Source of the DNA: Casuarina equisetifolia | Taxonomy: Eukaryota > Streptophyta > Magnoliopsida > Fagales > Casuarinaceae | NCBI GenBank assembly: GCA_028551475.1 | Contig: CM052357.1 | Span: forward strand, 30,463,745-30,527,744 | Length of the DNA: 64,000 nt | Direction of reading: 5' to 3' | Shown: positions 45,901-58,469 of the stretch, piece by piece | How the letters are laid out: each line of letters begins with the position of its first letter | Position numbering within the stretch: the first letter of the stretch is position 1 | Notes under the pieces: model-generated | Database searches by the model: none | Seen by the model: only the letters and a program-made list of their open reading frames with translations | Told to the model about the DNA's origin: nothing | Program-made: the position numbers and the translations under genes

Positions 45901-46758
45901 TTAGTTCGGGTATGTCTTCGCTTCCCTATTTTTTTTAGCTTACTAGTGGGTCTACACAGAAATCTAAGCTGCTCACATTTTAGAAATTTTTTATGTACTT
46001 GAAAGAAATGAGCGCTAGTGTTGAAGGTCCATCTTGTTATTTAAGCTCTTGACTTAGAACACAAACATAGAATGTGTTAATAATGGAAAGTGCAACGTGC
46101 ATGTGTCTCGAATTTCTCCCCATTTTATCTGATTTTTCAGTCGTTCCAATTCCTTCCGACCACTTTTATGGATGTGGGTGGTTACAGAAGCTCCAGTAAT
46201 TACGAAGTCATGAGCAAGAATCTGACTGTTCATTTATAGTTTAACAACTATTACCTGATGTTTAGGTTGGAGCGCTGGAGGAAGCTGTGAGGTACGGAAG
46301 GATTGAACTGCCAAAATTTTTTGAGTTGACTGGGTTTGAGGATCTTGTTCAGGTACTAGAAAATTATCACTGAAACATAATAATGTCTTACAGTTTTTTT
46401 GCCTTAGAGATGCATCTTAGGCCCAAAAATAGAATCAAAGATTCTGAACTGGATAATAATTTAAGTCTTTCTCTAGGATTGTGCTGCCCTGTTGGCGTAT
46501 GAAAAACCACGAGAGTCACCAGTCGGATATCTGCTTGAAGAGTCACAAAGAGAAATTGTGGCTGACACAGTGAACGCTATGATCTTGTCAACAAATCCCA
46601 ACATAAAAGAGTCACACGGTTGCCTGCAATCAAGTCTGGAGAGGCTACTGAGGCAGCTAACTGCTTGCTGCTTGGAAAGAAGGTCCTTAAATGGGGATCA
46701 AGGTGAAGCTTTCCATCTACACAGAGAACTCAACACCGGCAAGAAGGCAAGGTACTAG
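39995..46758 (+). CDS. RANBPM: RanBPM-like SPRY-LisH-CTLH-CRA protein (460 aa)
   Basis: Ten exons: 39995-40359, 41294-41440, 41651-41737, 42367-42412, 43149-43225, 43778-43940, 44636-44704, 45850-45909, 46266-46352 and 46477-46758. Total 1383 nt with phases consistent throughout. SPRY is at about residues 50-210 (YYFEIFVKDAG, IAIGFTTESFKMRRQPGWE, NSFGYHGDDGLLYRGQGKGE, FGPTYTTNDVVGAGINY). LisH is at about 243-275 (IVRSYLLHYGYEDTLNSFD), followed by CTLH (RRLIKKGEIDAALGKLREWY) and a CRA domain to the end (FIELVRVGALEEAVRYGR, YEKPRESPVGYLLEE). This is the plant RanBPM/RanBP9 homologue, a scaffold of the CTLH/GID-type ubiquitin ligase. Exon 1 is markedly GC-rich. Intron 4 appears to use a GC donor (GAG/GCAAGA). 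The length agrees with the Arabidopsis protein. Confidence 0.93.
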
Positions 46759-47295
46759 GCCATAAGTTGATCACAGCTTCCATCGTTCCTTGTTAATACC
46801 GAGTTGATCTTTCACCCAAACTGTTGCAACTGATCAGAATAGTTTTAGTATATGGTATATTGTATAGAGGCTCCCTCCATGGGAAGAATGGATGTCTCTT
46901 TCTGTCATATAAGGTTGTAACTTCACCAAGCCTTGCCTTCAACGGGAAAGACCGATTGAATTGATTGGTGATTTCAATATCAAAGTTCTTGGATAAGGCT
47001 GAAGGTTTCTCAAATTTTTAAGTTTGATTTCCCTCCCTATTGCAATGCAAGCACTTCAAAGGAATCAAGTAATTGCATGTTATGAAAAACACTAGAATAA
47101 TAAAACCAATGGTGCTTTGTAATTCTAACATTTCATCCACACATAAAGAGACAAACAAGCTCTCATTATAATGAAAAAGAAAGATATTTCGTAGAATCAG
47201 TACTCTATAGAAGGAAACTCAACAGAGAAAAAAAAAAAAGGAAGCTTTTTATCAACTGCAATTAGCCAAAATTAAAGGTATTCTGCAAGAAGAGT
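46759..47295 (+). other. Probable 3' UTR of RanBPM, then intergenic
   Basis: About 250 bases after the stop look like transcribed trailer (ttggtgatttc near 46960). No poly-A signal was located with certainty. No other gene. Confidence 0.4.
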
Positions 47296-48361
47296 TTATG
47301 TTTCCACATCCTTGTTTGGTTCTCAGGAGCACTTTCTTTTTCATGTGCTTCAGTTGTAGAAAAATAGACCAAAAGGTGAATCCATATTTTATAACTCTCT
47401 CTCATTTGTAATAGTATAACAAAAAATAAAAATAAAAGACATTATTTAATGATGCAATCACTAAAGATGGCTTAGTTGTTGTGACATGTGCTACTTTCTA
47501 ATTTACATAAAATCAACACAACCCACATGCACAGGTTAAATTAAGATGAATAACTTGTTTGGAAATCTAATCCTTAGATCAAAATGTTAAAACATTTTTA
47601 ACATTAGCTCAAATATTATTGGTCATTAGTAGTCCTTTCTAGTTAAGTAGTTATGCTTATCCTAAAGTTTTCTAATGAGATCAACATTTGTTCTCAAATG
47701 TGAAGTAGTGATGTGTTTATTTTGCCTTCTTAATATTCAGTAGTCCTAGTCCTAGTAAGATAAGTAAAAGTCATGACCATTTACAAATATTCTCCAATAG
47801 CTAGAAGATATGAGATTTTGAGTTTAAGGCAAGATTGTCAAGCATGTGGTCTCTCTTTTTTTCTACACTATCCCTAATCTATTGGATATTGTTCATTGCC
47901 AAACATAGCATTTAAACCTTTAGTCATAAAATAGCTACTATGTAAGAAAAGTATATGTTTCCACATCCCTGTTTGGTTCTTAGGAGCACTCTCTTTTCGA
48001 TGTGCTTCAATTGTAGAAAAATAGACTAAAAGGTGAATCTATGTTTTATAACTCTCTCCCATTTGTAATAGTATATCATAAAACATAAAATAAAAATAAA
48101 TTACATTATTTAATGATGCAATCATTAAAGATGGCTTAGTTGCTGTGACATATGCTACTTTCTAATTTACATAAAATCAACACAACCCATATGCAAAGGT
48201 CAAATTAAGATGAATAAATTGTTTGGAAGTCTAATCCTTAGATCAAAATGTTAAAATATTTTTAATATTGGCTCAAATGTTATTGGTCATTAGTAGTCAT
48301 TTCTAGTTAAGTAGTTATGCTTACCCTAGAGTTTTCTAATGAGATTAGCATTTGTTCTCAA
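47296..48361. repeat. 0.41-kb direct repeat, two copies
   Basis: Copy 1 is about 47296-47702 and copy 2 about 47949-48361, the starts 653 bases apart. Shared blocks include tatgtttccacatcc, gatgcaatca, aaagatggcttagttg and tctagttaagtagttatgct. The copies differ by scattered substitutions. Noncoding; I see no terminal inverted repeats or target duplication. Confidence 0.8.
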
Positions 48362-48479
48362 TATTTTAGTTTATCTTTATCCTAATAAAAAAATAAAAAA
48401 AAGACATAACTTTTGTCAAAAGTCTAATTTAAAAGCTTATTCAAAAAGAATAATTTTTTAGTTTAGAATCTTATCTTTT

Positions 48480-49150
48480 AGTGTAAAGTTGATGATTTCC
48501 TTTTCAACTTTTTGTTCTCATCTTGACTACTAGATCCTTAGAAGGGAAGGTACCCCATCACCTCATGTTTATTATCCTTTCCCTATGCTTGCCCCATTGA
48601 TAGGGATTGTCACTTGGGATTGTTCTTTAGTTCCTCATTGGAGATGTATCTCTTTATTAAGATAACTTCATTGTCACATCCAACTTAAAGAATTTGGCTA
48701 ACTATTGGTTTAAAAGTTAAACTTTCTTCCTTATTCAATCTTTGTTTCTTGGTTTAACCCGATACTGGATTTATTTTTTGTAATCTAGATTTCCTAATGC
48801 GCTGATTTTCATTCTATTTATGCTAGTTAGTGTTGTAGCTCTAATATTACAAATAATTTTTATCCTTTTTAATTGTTACCTTTTGTATTTTGCATCCTTA
48901 GTTTCATGTTTTTTGTCTAGAAACTCTAGATTCCAAGCTTATGTTTCTCAATATTACTTTGGATGTGGGAGGAGAAGTCAAACCTTATGGTTTCCCTCCC
49001 AACCATCTTCTTTATTAAGTCATCATTCCTCTGGCCAGTTTTAGGGTAGAAGAGCATATAGTTTGCCCATAAGGCCATGTCCCTAAAAAATGTTGATGAT
49101 TTCCTCTTCAACTTTGTGTTTTTACCTTGACTACTAGATTCTTAGAAGGG
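48480..49150. repeat. Short direct repeat flanking AT-rich sequence
   Basis: gttgatgatttcctttt..cttgactactagatcctta at about 48486-48555 recurs at about 49090-49155. Nothing coding is seen between the two copies. Confidence 0.55.
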
Positions 49151-49159
49151 AAGGTACTC

Positions 49160-50580
49160 CATTCACATACATTTCAAACCCACTGATAGTGCAAAACTAG
49201 ATGCATAACTAGAGAAAGAGAGCAAACATTTTTTTTTAAAAAAAAAAATGAGTTTTTCAACCTCAAGTAACATATAGTCAAGGCTCCATTTGATCATTTC
49301 CTTTCATTAAGACCAATGTCACTTGGTTTTTTGCTACCTTTTTAGTGGTCCTTCGCATGTATCCTAGTTGACCTACCAAAATTGCTCTCCTAATATACCC
49401 CAATGCCTTTTTCCATCTCAACATGTGGAAGATATGTAATTGTTAGTTATTAACACTTGTTAGAGGTGAGCTCTATCCACTCTGTACAACCATGTTTTTA
49501 CATGCTTCAACCTCTTCTAAAAGACTATTCTTGCGGAACCCAATTATCAAAGATGGTATTCCAAATTCCTAATCCTTCAAAATCGTCTTTACACCATCAA
49601 TGTCAGTCAGCTTCACCAATGAGCTTCATATAAAAAGATAGCTTCGGCTTAAGACTTCCCCTGTTTCTCAATATATATCCCAAATTCTATACACATTTTT
49701 ATTCCAAATGGTAGCATATAGAGTAAGGAAGATTTCCTCAACTTTCTTAAGCATTTCCCAAAACTTTTTCAACTAAATATTTAGTCCTTTCTCGAGCCAC
49801 TAGTAATGATTGGAGTGATTAGAACCCTAGGATTTCCAACCCGTAAAATCTAACGATAGAGAGAGTTGAATAAGGTTACAATAGAGTAGAATAGAGTAAT
49901 GCAGATTACAGTAGAGTATATTAAAGTAAAGTAGAGTACAATATAATACAATATAGTACAGTAGAATAAAGAACACTAGAGTAGAGTATAGAGTATAAAG
50001 TATAAAGTATAGAGTAAAGTAGAGTATAACGCCAAAAACCCTTGTCAATCCGTAGCCATGACACGAATTTGGGTAAAAAATATCCATTTTGTTAGGAGCA
50101 AAGGATCAGCTAAATCCTAAAAGAAATATGATGTAAGGTAATTAGCAAAGACTCATGTTTTATATTCATCTTAGAATCATCTTGTGTGTTGTTTAGTGTT
50201 TCAATTTCATTTTTCATCAAATCAGTTTTTCTTTATTTTTCTTAAAATTTTTCTCTCAACAACTTATCATTGTTTTTAGGAATCAGCAAATTACTTTCTT
50301 TTCTTTGTTTCCTTATATTTTGTTTTCATATTCTTTACATGTTCATACAAATTATGAGATACATTTTGCATGCTTTTTAGCAAAGTTAACACACTATAGT
50401 TAACTTGCTTTCTAATTCAAATGATGTTATTTAGTAGGAAATGACTCTAAACCTTCACTTTGGTCACTTTTTATGGCAAATCTTAACCATGAAGTTTTGT
50501 GTTATATTGACTAATACTTGGGAAAGTTTTCAACATGATTATGTTGTCTAACCTATCTGCTAACTTTGATCACCACGGGA
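49160..50580 (+). repeat. NLR-array spacer, unit 1
   Basis: Opens with tcaaacccactgat..gcaaaactagatgcataact, an A-rich stretch and catttgatcatttcctttca. The AGTATA satellite follows at 49860-50030, then ccttgtcaatccgtagcc and cattcatcttagaatcatct. The same order recurs in units 2 and 4, showing a tandem unit of about 3 kb. Confidence 0.75.
49860..50030. repeat. AGTATA/AGAGTA satellite tract 1
   Basis: Degenerate short tandem repeats of 5-7 bases (agtagagt, agtataaagt). Long Tyr/Leu/Ile-rich open frames on the minus strand are by-products. Confidence 0.85.
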
Positions 50581-50589
50581 CTGATGACT

Positions 50590-52045
50590 AAGACATGGCT
50601 TATTAATTACCAGTGCTACATTTGGAGGCTTTGTTTATGATGAGCTCAACTTTCTAAAACTTTGAGTTGGTTTATAAGAGTGTTGAGCTCAAAACTAAGT
50701 CATGCTTCTTGTGTTTTGCTTTTATTCCGGAAATGGAATTGTAAGCAAAAAGTTCTTGAAATATTGGTGGATGAGAGAAAGCTTTCTAAGCACAGGAATG
50801 GGTGATGGTGAATATAATTACAAGAAAGATATTAATAAGATCTTTGAAGAGTTAGTGAACAAAGGTTGCATCAAACTTGTATATAAGGTAGATAGGCAAG
50901 ACATGAGAAGTTATAAGATAAATCCTCTTATCCATTTAGCAGTTATTGTACTTGCCAAAGAAGCTAGGTTCTTTGATTTTGATGAAAAATAAGGAATCTC
51001 ATTCGCCTGGGTGTGAGCTCTCACCAAGTGTGTTTAGTCCATAAGCCTTATAAGGATTTAAAGGAAATATTTTCTAAGCCTTCTCCGCTATTTATAGCAG
51101 TAAAATGTAAACAATATTCAATTTCAATAGCCGCCGTGTTGACTTTTTATATTCCAAGTGGTTCTTAAAGTTTAAAAATGTTAAGTTTCTTAGTCTAGGA
51201 GATTGCCAAACCTAAACTAAGCGTCATGTTTATTTCACGAGTACTAAATTCTTGGAAGGATTAAAAAGTATGAAACTTTTGAAGTTTTTTAGTCTTTAAA
51301 TAGTTTCTAGAGTACAAAAGCTTCTAAATTCATTGTGTGGCCTTTTGAATTTGAGAATAATGAATCTCAAAAAGTGCACTGATCTATTACAACTTCCAAA
51401 TAAGATAAATGCACTTAAGAATATAATATATTTGCATATACTTGACTACTACACCTACGTTATATTTTAAAAAAGATTGCCTCCATCTCAAAACTTTGAG
51501 TCCTTAAAGGTTTCTTAATCTACCACAAGTTAATGGAGAAATCTTTTACACTTGGTGATTTAGTAGCTTTGCCAAAGTTGAGCAAATTGACCATTTACAT
51601 ATCTAACATAGAATTTCCCATAAGTACCAATGTGGACACTCTTCAAAAGTTTCAAAAGCTTTGAAGCTTGGCAATTACTTGGAAAGTAAAAAGACAAGCA
51701 CCTAGTGAAGCCAACTATATTGGGAATGTTGGTAAATTTTTTAAGGAACTAGACAAATTGAATTTGAAGGGTTACCTAATGGGTTCCTACTTCTAAAATC
51801 TAAGTTCAACTAAATAGAACAATTTAGATGTTGTTCAAAAGAATGAGTGGAAAGTTGAGATACTAGATTTAAAGTTCTTGACTCACTATAAGATGGAATG
51901 AATAGAACTTCAATGATTATTTCCAAAGTTGACACATTTAAAGATGTCCAATGCCCCAATTTTACTTTCCTTGTGATGAAAATTGAAGTTCAGCAAAAAC
52001 CTATAAACGTTAGCTAGTGAAGAATTTACTCAATTATTTCTTAAA
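50590..52045 (+). pseudogene. NLR relic, unit 1 (winged helix to C-terminal LRR)
   Basis: The best part, 50702-50992, reads NGIVSKKFLKYWWMRESFLS, then YNYKKDINKIFEELVNKGC and SYKINPLIHLAVIVLAKEA, then RFFDFDE. This is the winged-helix region that follows NB-ARC in CC-NLR receptors of the RPP13-like-4/ZAR1 kind. Just upstream a frame-shifted piece matches LCFLCF. After a break the LRR part follows (51240-51665, frame-broken), then a C-terminal piece near 51865-51975 matching LKFL..KME..ELQ..FPKLTHLK. No P-loop, start codon or intact frame is present. Immune-receptor remnant, not a gene. Confidence 0.8.
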
Positions 52046-52139
52046 GGTATGTTATCTTTCAAGCCTAATTTTTAATTTAATTTTGTTTCATTTATGTGGT
52101 TTTGTGCTTTTACCAAGCCTCAATCACTTCTCATGTATT

Positions 52140-53590
52140 AGGGTTCTTCATTGTTGACATTCTTTTCAAATCCACTGATAATGCAAAACTAGATGTGTAA
52201 CTAGAGAGAGAGAGAGAGAGCTAACATTTAAAGAAAAAAAAACTGAGTTTTTGAACCTTAGGCAACATATAGTCAAGGCACCATTTGATCATTTCCTTTC
52301 ATTAAGACCAAGGGCACTTGGTTTTCTTTGCTACTTCTTTAGTGGTCCTTCATATGTATCATGGTCGACCTGCCAAAATCCCTCTCCTAATATGTTCCAG
52401 TGCCCTTTTTTGTCTCAACGTGTGGAAGATATGTAGTTGCTAGTTGTTCACACTTGTTAGAGGCAAGCCCTATCCCGCTCTATACAACCATGTTTTTACA
52501 TGCTTCAACCTCTTCTAAAAGACCATTTCTCACGAAACCCAAATATCAAAGATGGTATTCTGAATTCCTAATCCTCCTAAACCCTTTTTACACCACCAAT
52601 GTCATCTAGCTTCACCAATGAGCTTAATATAAAAAGATAGCTTCAATTTAGGACTTCCCTTGTTTCTTGATATGAATCATTATTTCTATATTCTTTTGTT
52701 TTATTCTAAGTGGTAACATATAGAGTAAGGAAGATTTCCTCAGCTTTCTTTAGCATTTCCAAAAATTTTTTCACCTAAATGTCTCATCCTTCCTCAAGCC
52801 ACTGAAGTGATAAGAACCTTAGGATTTCAATCCTGCAAAATTTGACTGTAGAAAAAATAATGGAGTATAGTAGAGTAAATTATAGTAAAGTAGAGTAAAG
52901 TAGAGTAAAGTAGTGTAGATTATAATAGAGTCTATTACAATAGAGTAGAGTAAAGTAGTGTAGATTACAGTAGAGTATATTACAGTCAAGTAGAGTACAA
53001 TACAATACAACATAGTACAATAGAGTTTAATAGACTAGAGTAGAGTATAGAGTACAAAGTATAAAGTATAGTAAAGTATAACATTGAAAACTCTCGTCAT
53101 TCCATAGCCACAACATGGATTTGAGTAAAAAAGCTTCATTTTGTTACAAGCAAAGGATCAGCTGAATCCTAAAAGAAATATAATGTAAGGTAATTAGCAA
53201 AGACTCATGTTTTACATTCATCTTAGAATCATCTAGTGTGTTGTTCAGTATTTTAGTTTCATTTTTCATCAATTCAATTTTTCTTTATTTTTCTTAAAAT
53301 TTTTCTCTCAACACCTTATCATTATTTTTAGGAATCAGTAAATCACTTTCTTTTCTTTGTTTCCTTATATTTTGTTTCCATGTTCTTTGCATGTTCAAAC
53401 AAATTATGAGATACATTTTGCATGCTTTTTAGCAAAGTTAACACATTAAAGACAACTTCTAACTTAAAAGATGATATTTTGAAGGAAATAACCTTGAAGT
53501 TTTGTGTGATATTGACTAATACTAGGGAAAGTTTTCAACATGATTATGTTGTCTAACCTGTCTTCTAACTCAGGTCACCACGAGGCTGAT
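52140..53590 (+). repeat. NLR-array spacer, unit 2
   Basis: Same order of blocks as unit 1, with the satellite tract at 52855-53085 and the cattcatcttagaatcatct block near 53216. Confidence 0.75.
52855..53085. repeat. AGTA-type satellite tract 2
   Basis: Degenerate repeats of agtagagta and agtaaagt with interspersed acaatac. Confidence 0.85.
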
Positions 53591-53599
53591 GACCAAGAC

Positions 53600-55075
53600 A
53601 AGGCTTGTGAATTGCCAATGCACCGTCTAGAGGCTTTGTTTTAGACGAGCTCAACTTTCTGAAACTTTAAGTTGGTTTATAAGAGTCTTGGGCTAAAAAA
53701 AAAAAGTTATGCTTTTTGTGTTTTCCTCTTCTTCCAGAAATGGAATTGTAAGCAAAAGGTTCTTGAAATATTGGTGGATGAGAGAAAGCTTTCTAAGCAC
53801 AGGAATGGGTGATTGTGAATATAATTATAAGAAAAATGTTAATAAGATCTTTGAAGAGTTAGTGAACAAAGGTTGCATCAAGCTTATATATGAGGTAGAA
53901 AGGCAAGATGTGAGAAGTTATAAGATAAATCCTCTTATTTGTTTAGCAGTTATTGTCGTTGCCAAAGAAGCTAGGTTCTTTGATTTTGATGGAAAATGGG
54001 GAATCCCACTTGCCTTGGTGTAAGCTCTCACCAAATTTAGTCCATAAGCCTCATAAGGATTTAAAGGAAATACTTTCTAAGCCTTCTCCACTACTTATAG
54101 CAGGTAAAATGCAAACAATATTCAATGTCAATTGTGTTAACCTTTTGTATTCCAGGTAGTTTTCAAAGTTTAAAAATGTTAAGGTTCTTAGTCTAGGGGA
54201 TTGCCAAACCTAAACTAAGTGTTATGTCTATTTCACAAGTATTAAATTTTTGGAAGGATTGAAAAGTATAAAACTTTTAAAGTTTTTTAGTCTTCAAATA
54301 GTTTCTAGAATACAAAAACTTTCAAATTCATTATGTGGCCTTTTAAATTTGAGAATAATAAATCTCAAAGAGTGCCATGATCTATTACAACTTCTAGATG
54401 GGATAGATGCATGTAAGAATCTAATACATTTGCATATACTTGACTACTACAACCTAAGTTACATTTTAAAGAAAATTGCCTCCACCTCAAAACTTCAAGT
54501 CGTTAACCGTTTTTTAATCCACTATAAGTTAATGGCGAAATCTTTTACACTTAGTGATTTAGTAGCTTTTCCAAAGTTAGGTAAATTGACCATTTACATA
54601 TTGAACATAGAATTTCCCATAACTACAAACGTGGACACTCTTCAAAAGTCTCAAAAGCTTTGAAGCTTGGCAATTCCTTAGGGAGTACAAAGACATGCAC
54701 CTAGTGAAGCTAACTACATTGGGAATGTTGGTAAATTCTTTAAGGAACTAGACAAATTGGATCTAAAGGGTTACCCAAAGGGTTCCTACCTCAAAAGTTA
54801 CCAAAACTAAAGAAACTTTGCATCAAAGGAGACATAGTCTAAAGTCTAAGTTCAGCTAAAGAGAACAATCCATATGTTGTTCAAAAGAACGAGTGGAAAG
54901 TTGAGATACTAAACCTAAAGTTCTGGAGTCACTGTAAGATGGAATGAACACAACTTCAGTCATCATTTCCAAAGTTGACCCATTTAAAGATGTCCAATGC
55001 CCCAATTTTACTTTCCCATGTGATGAAAATTAGAGTTCAACAAAAACCTATAAGCGTTAGCTAGTAAAGAATTTA
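53600..55075 (+). pseudogene. NLR relic, unit 2
   Basis: The winged helix, 53709-54023, is open for 104 codons (NGIVSKRFLKYWWMRESFLS then YNYKKNVNKIFEELVNKGC). The LRR part, 54250-54663, is the longest open LRR stretch in the array: KSIKLLKFFSLQIVSRIQKL, NSLCGLLNLRIINLKEC and LVAFPKLGKLTIYILNIEF. A C-terminal piece follows at 54720-55075. The parts are in different frames with stops between, so no full-length protein can be made. Confidence 0.8.
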
Positions 55076-55099
55076 CTCAATTGTTCGTCAAAGGTACAT

Positions 55100-55434
55100 T
55101 ATCTTTCAAACCCAGTTTTTGAATTTAATTTTGTTTCATTTATGTGGTTTTGTGCTTTTACCAAGCCTCGATTACTTCTCATGTATTAGGGTCCTTTATT
55201 ATTGACATTCTTTTCAAACCCACTGATAATGCAAAACTAGAACCATAACTAGAGAAAGATAGCTAACATTTAAAAAAAAAAAGAACAAAAAACAAACTAA
55301 GCTTTTAAACCTCATGCAACATATAGTCAAGGATCCATTTGATCATTTCCTTTCATTAAGACCAAGGGCACCTAGTTTTTCACTACCTCTTTAATGGTCC
55401 TTTGCACTTATTCTAGTCAACCTGCCAATGCTAC
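55100..55434 (+). repeat. NLR-array spacer, unit 3, shortened
   Basis: Contains the first spacer blocks (catttgatcatttcctttca) but jumps from gtcaacctgcca directly to atgctacatttg.. of the next relic. The satellite and about 1.2 kb are missing compared with units 1, 2 and 4. Confidence 0.7.
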
Positions 55435-56860
55435 ATTTGAAGGCTTTGTTTTGGATGAGCTTAACTTTCTGAAACTTTAAGTTGGTTTATAAGAGTCTTG
55501 GGCTCAAAACAAATTTATGCTTCTTGTGTTTTGCTGTTCTTCCAAAAATGGAATTGTGAGCAAAAGGTTCTTGAAATATTGGTGGATGAGAGAAAGCTTT
55601 CTAAGCACAAGAGTGGGTGGTGGTGAATATAATTATAAGAAAAATGTTAATAAGATCTTTGAAGAGTTAGTGAACAAAGGTTGTATCAAGCTTGTATATG
55701 AGGTAGATAGGCAAGATGTGAGAAGTTATAAGATAAATCCTCTTATTCCGTTCAATAGTTATTGTCGTTGCAAAAAAAAAAAGGTTTTTCGATTTTGATG
55801 AAAAATGGGGAATCCCACTTGCCTTGGTGTGAGCTCTCTCCAAGTATGTTTAGTCCATGAGCCTTATGAGGATTTAACGGAAATACTTTCTAAGCCTTCT
55901 CCATTATTTATAGCAAGTAAAATGCAAACAATATTCAATGTCAATAACCGTTGTGTTGACTTTTTGTATTCTACGTGGTTTCAAAGTTTAAAAATGTTAA
56001 GGTTCTTAGTCTAAGGGATTTCCAAACATAAACTAAGTGTTATGTTTATTTCATGAGTACTGAATTCTTGGAAGGATTGAAAAGTATGAAACTTTTAAGG
56101 TTTGTTAATCTTTAAATAGTTTCTAGAGTATAAAAGCTTCCAAATTCATTGTATGGCCTTTTAAATTTGAGAATAATGAATCTCAAAGAGTGACATGATT
56201 TATTACAACTTCCAGCTGGGATAGATGCACTTAAGAATCTAATACATTTGCATATACTTGACTACTACAACCTAAGTTACATTTTAAAGAAGATTGCCTC
56301 CATCTAAGAACTTTGAGTTCTAAAAGGCTTTGTAGTCCACCATAAGTTAATGACGAAATCTTTTACACTTAGTGATTTAGTAGCTTTTCCAAAGTTGAGC
56401 AAATTGACCATTTACATATCTAACACAAAATTTTCCATAAGTATAGACGTGGACACTCTCCAAAAGTTTGAAAAGCTTTAAAGCTTGGCAATTATTTAAG
56501 GAGTAAAAAGACATGCACCTAGTGAAGCCAACTACATTATGAATGTTGGTGAATTTTTTAAGGAACTAGATAAATTGGATTTAAAGGGTTACCCAATTGG
56601 TTCCTACTTCTAAAGTCTAAGTTTAGCTAAAAAGAACAATCCATATGTTATTCAAAAGAATGAGTGGAAAGTTGAAATACTAAACCTGAAGTTCTTGAGT
56701 CACTATAAGATGGAATGAATAAAACTTCAGTTATCATTTCCAAAGTTGACACATTTAAAAATGTCCAATGCCCTAATCTTACTTTCTTGTGTGATGAAAA
56801 TTGAAGTTTAAGAAAAACCTATAAGCGTTAGCTAGTGAAGAATTTACTTGGTTGTTCTTA
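55435..56860 (+). pseudogene. NLR relic, unit 3
   Basis: Upstream of the winged helix one frame reads YKSLGLKTNLCFLCFA, the end of NB-ARC in CC-NLRs, before a shift. The winged helix, 55517-55798, follows (VSKRFLKYWWMRESFLST, NKIFEELVNKGCIKLVYEVD) and breaks at an A-rich run near 55770. LRR sequence lies at 56050-56480 and a C-terminal piece at 56540-56860. Confidence 0.8.
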
Positions 56861-56929
56861 AAAGGTACATTATCTTTCAAGCTTAGTTTTTGAATTTAAT
56901 TTTGTTTCATTTATGTGGTTTTTTGGTTC

Positions 56930-57809
56930 TACCAAGCCTTAATCACTTCTCGTGTATTAGGGTCCTTCATTGTTGACATTCTTTTCAAACTTACTGATAA
57001 TACAAAACTATATGCATAACCAGAAAGACAAAGCTAACATTTGAAAAAAAAAAAAAAAACTAAGCTTTTGAACCTAACACAATATATAGTCAAGGCTCCA
57101 TTTGATCATTTCCTTTCATTAAGGCCAAGGGCACTTAGTTTTTTGCTACTTCTTTAGTAGTCCTTCACATATATCCTGGTCGACTTGCCAAAATCGCTAT
57201 CCTAATGCTCTAGTGTCCTTTTCCATCTCAATGTATGGAAAATATGTAATTGCCAATTGTTCACACTTGTTAGAGGTGAGCTCTATCTTGCTTTGTACAA
57301 CCTTGTTTTTACATGCTTCAACCTTTTCTAAAAGATGCTTCTTGCGGAGCCTAATTATCAAAAATGGTATTCAAGATTCCTAATCCTCCAAAATCCTCTT
57401 TACACCATTAATGTCATCCAAATTCACCAACAAGCTTCACATAAAAAGATAGCTTCAGTTCAAGACTTCCCCCGTTTCTCGATACTCCTCATTTTTATTC
57501 TAAGTGGCAACATATATAGTAAGGAAGATTTCCTCAACTTTCTTCAGCATTTCCAAAAAGCATTTCACCTAAATATCTAGTCCTTCCTCAAGCCACTAGG
57601 TAATGACTAGAGTGATTAGAACCCTAGGATTTCTAACTTGCAAAATCCAACAATATAGAGAGTTGAATGGGGCTACAGTAGAGTAGAGTAATGTAGATTA
57701 TAGTAAAGTTAAATACAATACAATACGATATAGTATAGTAGAGTATAGTACAATACAATATAGTATAGTACAATATAGTACAATACACTATAGTAAAGTA
57801 TAAAGTATG

Positions 57810-57875
<66 letters not shown>

Positions 57876-58450
57876 TATAGAGTATAGTATAGTATAATGC
57901 CAAAAACCCTTGTCAATCCATAGCCATAACATGGATTTGAGTAAAGAAGCTTCATTTTATTGGGAGCGAACGATCAGTTGAATCCTAAAAGAAGTATGAT
58001 GTAAGGTAAGAAGCAAAGACTCATGTTTTACATTCATCTTAGAATCATCTAGTTTGTTGTTTAGTGTTTCAGTTTCATTTTTTATCAATTTAGTTTTTCT
58101 TTCTTTTTCTTAAAGTTTTTCTCTCAATAGCTTTCATGTCATTGTTTTTAGGAATCAGTAAATCACTTTCTTTTCTTTGTTTCCTTATATTTTGTTTTCA
58201 TGTTCTTTGCATGTTCAAACAAATTATGAGATACATTTTGCATGCTTTTTAGCAAAGTTAACACACTAGAGTCAACTTACTTTCTAACTCAAAAGATGTT
58301 ATTTTGTGGGTAATAACTTTAGAGCTCGGCTTTGATCACTTTGTGTGGCAAATCTTAACCATGAAGTTTTGTGTGATATTGACTAATACTCAGGAAAGTT
58401 TTCAACATGATTATGTTGTCTAACCAGTCTTTTAACTTAGATCACCACGA
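56930..58450 (+). repeat. NLR-array spacer, unit 4
   Basis: Same blocks as units 1 and 2, including the satellite at 57665-57900 and the T-rich block near 58030-58200. Confidence 0.75.
57665..57900. repeat. TATAAAG satellite tract 3
   Basis: The right half (57795-57885) is a nearly perfect 7-bp tandem array (aagtata, about twelve copies). The left half is a degenerate agtatagtacaatac mixture. Confidence 0.9.
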
Positions 58451-58469
58451 GACCAATGACCAAGACAAG

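Noticed and set aside
49860..50030. Short regular repeats considered as a CRISPR-like array
   Set aside because: The repeats are 5-7 bp without spacers, in a plant nuclear context; simple satellite.
57633..57932. Long minus-strand frames rich in Tyr, Leu and Ile, and similar ones at 49827-50087 and 52819-53013
   Set aside because: They are translations of the short tandem satellite; every frame is open because the repeat contains few stops. Not genes.
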